In this document: piece after piece, positions 62,930-64,000 of the stretch
How the letters are laid out: each line of letters starts with the position of its first letter
How positions within the stretch are numbered: the stretch's first letter is position 1
NCBI GenBank assembly: GCA_937873655.1
Contig: CALMYQ010000021.1
Location: forward strand, 1 to 64,000
Source: an uncultured Lewinella sp.
GTDB taxonomy: Bacteria; Bacteroidota; Bacteroidia; Chitinophagales; Saprospiraceae
Length of the DNA: 64,000 nt
Reading direction: 5' to 3'
Position numbers and translations under genes: made by a program
The notes under the pieces: model-generated
The model's input: only the letters and a program-made list of their open reading frames with translations
Told to the model about the DNA's origin: nothing
Databases searched by the model: none

Positions 62930-63808
62930 ATGCGACACATCATCTATTTGTTCATCGGCCTGATCCCGGTTGCGGCGCTTTGCTTCCGTTGTGGGCCGCC
63001 GACGACCCGGGCCGAGCTGCGCTGGTCGGCCGATCCCGCCGTGATCCTTCCCCGGCCGATGGGCGCGCTGGGCCTGAACGCGATCGGGATTGCCGACAGC
63101 GCAATTCAACTGCAGGGCAAACTGCTGGGTTCCGTACGCAAGACGATCCTCAATTTGTACGGCGACCCGTTCCCCCCCGGATCCAGGTATACCGTCCGGG
63201 TGACGCTGGAGCCGTATAAATTCCGTGCCGATCTGCCGTTTGGGGTCGGTTTTGAGCCGGGCGGCATCACCCTCCTCGACAGCCTGATCAAAGGGCCGTT
63301 ACCCATTCTGGAAGGGGACCGGGCTACGTTTACCGTCCGGTTCAACCGTCAATTGCCGTGCGGATTGTACAAGATGAGTTTCCTGATCGATTCGACCGGC
63401 CGGTATATCGATGATGTCCATAAGGCCGATAACCTGTATGAAAACTTTCTTTTTGTGCAGGGGAAACAACCGTTCGACGCGCAATGGCTCACACCGGATA
63501 CCATGACCATCCGGGCGGCCAACCCGCCGCCGGTGGCCTTTTCTTTAAGGGTCTCCTCGGCAACACCCGACGGACCCGGAGTCATTTATGCCGATATGGA
63601 AGTGAAAGCTCCGCAGGGTTCTACGGCTACCTCCGCGCCGGTACGGGGCATGCGGTTCCCGGAATTGCCGGCGACGGTTGATATCGCCGTTCAGCCGTCA
63701 TCCGCTCAATCCGGGACGGTTGAAGACATGACCGTTATTTTGCGATTCTATGCCGCAGACGGCGGTGCATTCAAACAAAAAACAGCCAGGGTCCGGATTT
63801 TGCATTGA
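62930..63808 (+). CDS. Exported hypothetical protein
   Basis: 292 residues with a short hydrophobic N-terminus ending ALCFRCGPP, which could be a weak lipoprotein signal. The mature part is beta-rich without a recognisable catalytic motif (SRYTVRVTLEPYKFRADLPFGVGFEPGG, NLYENFLFVQGKQPF). The family is unfamiliar to me. It is transcribed away from the GNAT gene and is the last gene of the window. After it, 63809-64000 contains only a small GGGAGAG/CTCTCCC hairpin at 63853-63870 and AT-rich sequence, and no gene I can support. Confidence 0.7.
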   Translation: MRHIIYLFIGLIPVAALCFRCGPPTTRAELRWSADPAVILPRPMGALGLNAIGIADSAIQLQGKLLGSVRKTILNLYGDPFPPGSRYTVRVTLEPYKFRADLPFGVGFEPGGITLLDSLIKGPLPILEGDRATFTVRFNRQLPCGLYKMSFLIDSTGRYIDDVHKADNLYENFLFVQGKQPFDAQWLTPDTMTIRAANPPPVAFSLRVSSATPDGPGVIYADMEVKAPQGSTATSAPVRGMRFPELPATVDIAVQPSSAQSGTVEDMTVILRFYAADGGAFKQKTARVRILH

Positions 63809-64000
63809 CCCTGAATCCATACTGCCGGACATTTGTCAAAAGGGTAAAGCAAGGGAGAGCCCGCTCTCCCCCTCTCCCCAAATCTCCCACTCCGCCCATT
63901 TTGCCCGGCAGTAAGCGTATATATGCAGGCATGGGCCCGGGAATGGGAAAAATTTTGTATATTGGACTGAATACCATCTTTTTATCATTTAAAACCCAAA

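Overview
The window looks like a piece of a Bacteroidota chromosome, most likely from the Saprospiria (Saprospiraceae/Lewinellaceae type). The reasons are type A and type B T9SS sorting domains, ABC permeases of about 800 residues with two FtsX modules, DUF5916 and GH127 proteins, TAnnTTTG-type -7 boxes, and GC-rich coding sequence with short heptamer and octamer repeat arrays between genes. I saw no rRNA, tRNA, phage, transposase or CRISPR. All calls come from reading the sequence; no database search was run.

Layout. 0.1-4.4 kb (minus): a sugar-acid catabolic cluster of lipoprotein GH127, SDR dehydrogenase and FAH-family hydrolase. 4.5-7.4 kb: a T9SS type B protein and a histidine kinase. 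7.7-9.6 kb: an AT-rich island of four small exported proteins that alternate between two paralogous families. 9.8-16.5 kb (minus): a REC-HK-REC-AraC regulator and two T9SS type A proteins, one with a C10 tract in its signal-peptide codons. 16.6-25.3 kb: S9 peptidase, exonuclease III, MoxR ATPase, POTRA/beta-barrel protein, a 165 bp hairpin MITE, NAD kinase and a DUF2254 protein. 25.3-27.2 kb: an arsenic operon (arsR, arsM, LMW-PTP-type arsenate reductase) with a repeated operator. 27.3-35.1 kb (minus): three double-FtsX permeases and a frameshifted SEC-C gene. 35.4-41.4 kb: a membrane protein lacking its expected output domain, inositol monophosphatase, methylmalonyl-CoA mutase and a lipid kinase. 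41.6-52.9 kb: ParA with a ribbon-helix-helix partner, a cytochrome/copper-monooxygenase T9SS protein, DUF5916, HPPD with MarR, AraC with pirin, ECF sigma with anti-sigma, and an APH-type kinase. 53.1-62.1 kb: a complete ABC exporter (MFP, TolC, ATPase, two permeases) followed by an NtrC-type regulator and its kinase. 62.0-63.8 kb: a GNAT acetyltransferase and an exported protein.

Main result. The exporter at 53.1 kb has a sigma-54 type -24/-12 promoter 70-90 bp from two copies of a 16 bp inverted repeat (TGTYCG-N4-CGRACA). The same pair of sites, at almost the same distance from a -24/-12-like element, lies upstream of two of the separate permease genes (32.2 and 35.1 kb). I infer a local sigma-54 regulon run by the NtrC-type regulator at 59.4 kb, controlling several ABC export systems. 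The second result is the alternating island of small exported proteins at 7.7-9.6 kb: a four-cysteine helical family and an IRGG (double-glycine-like) family in the order A-B-A-B.
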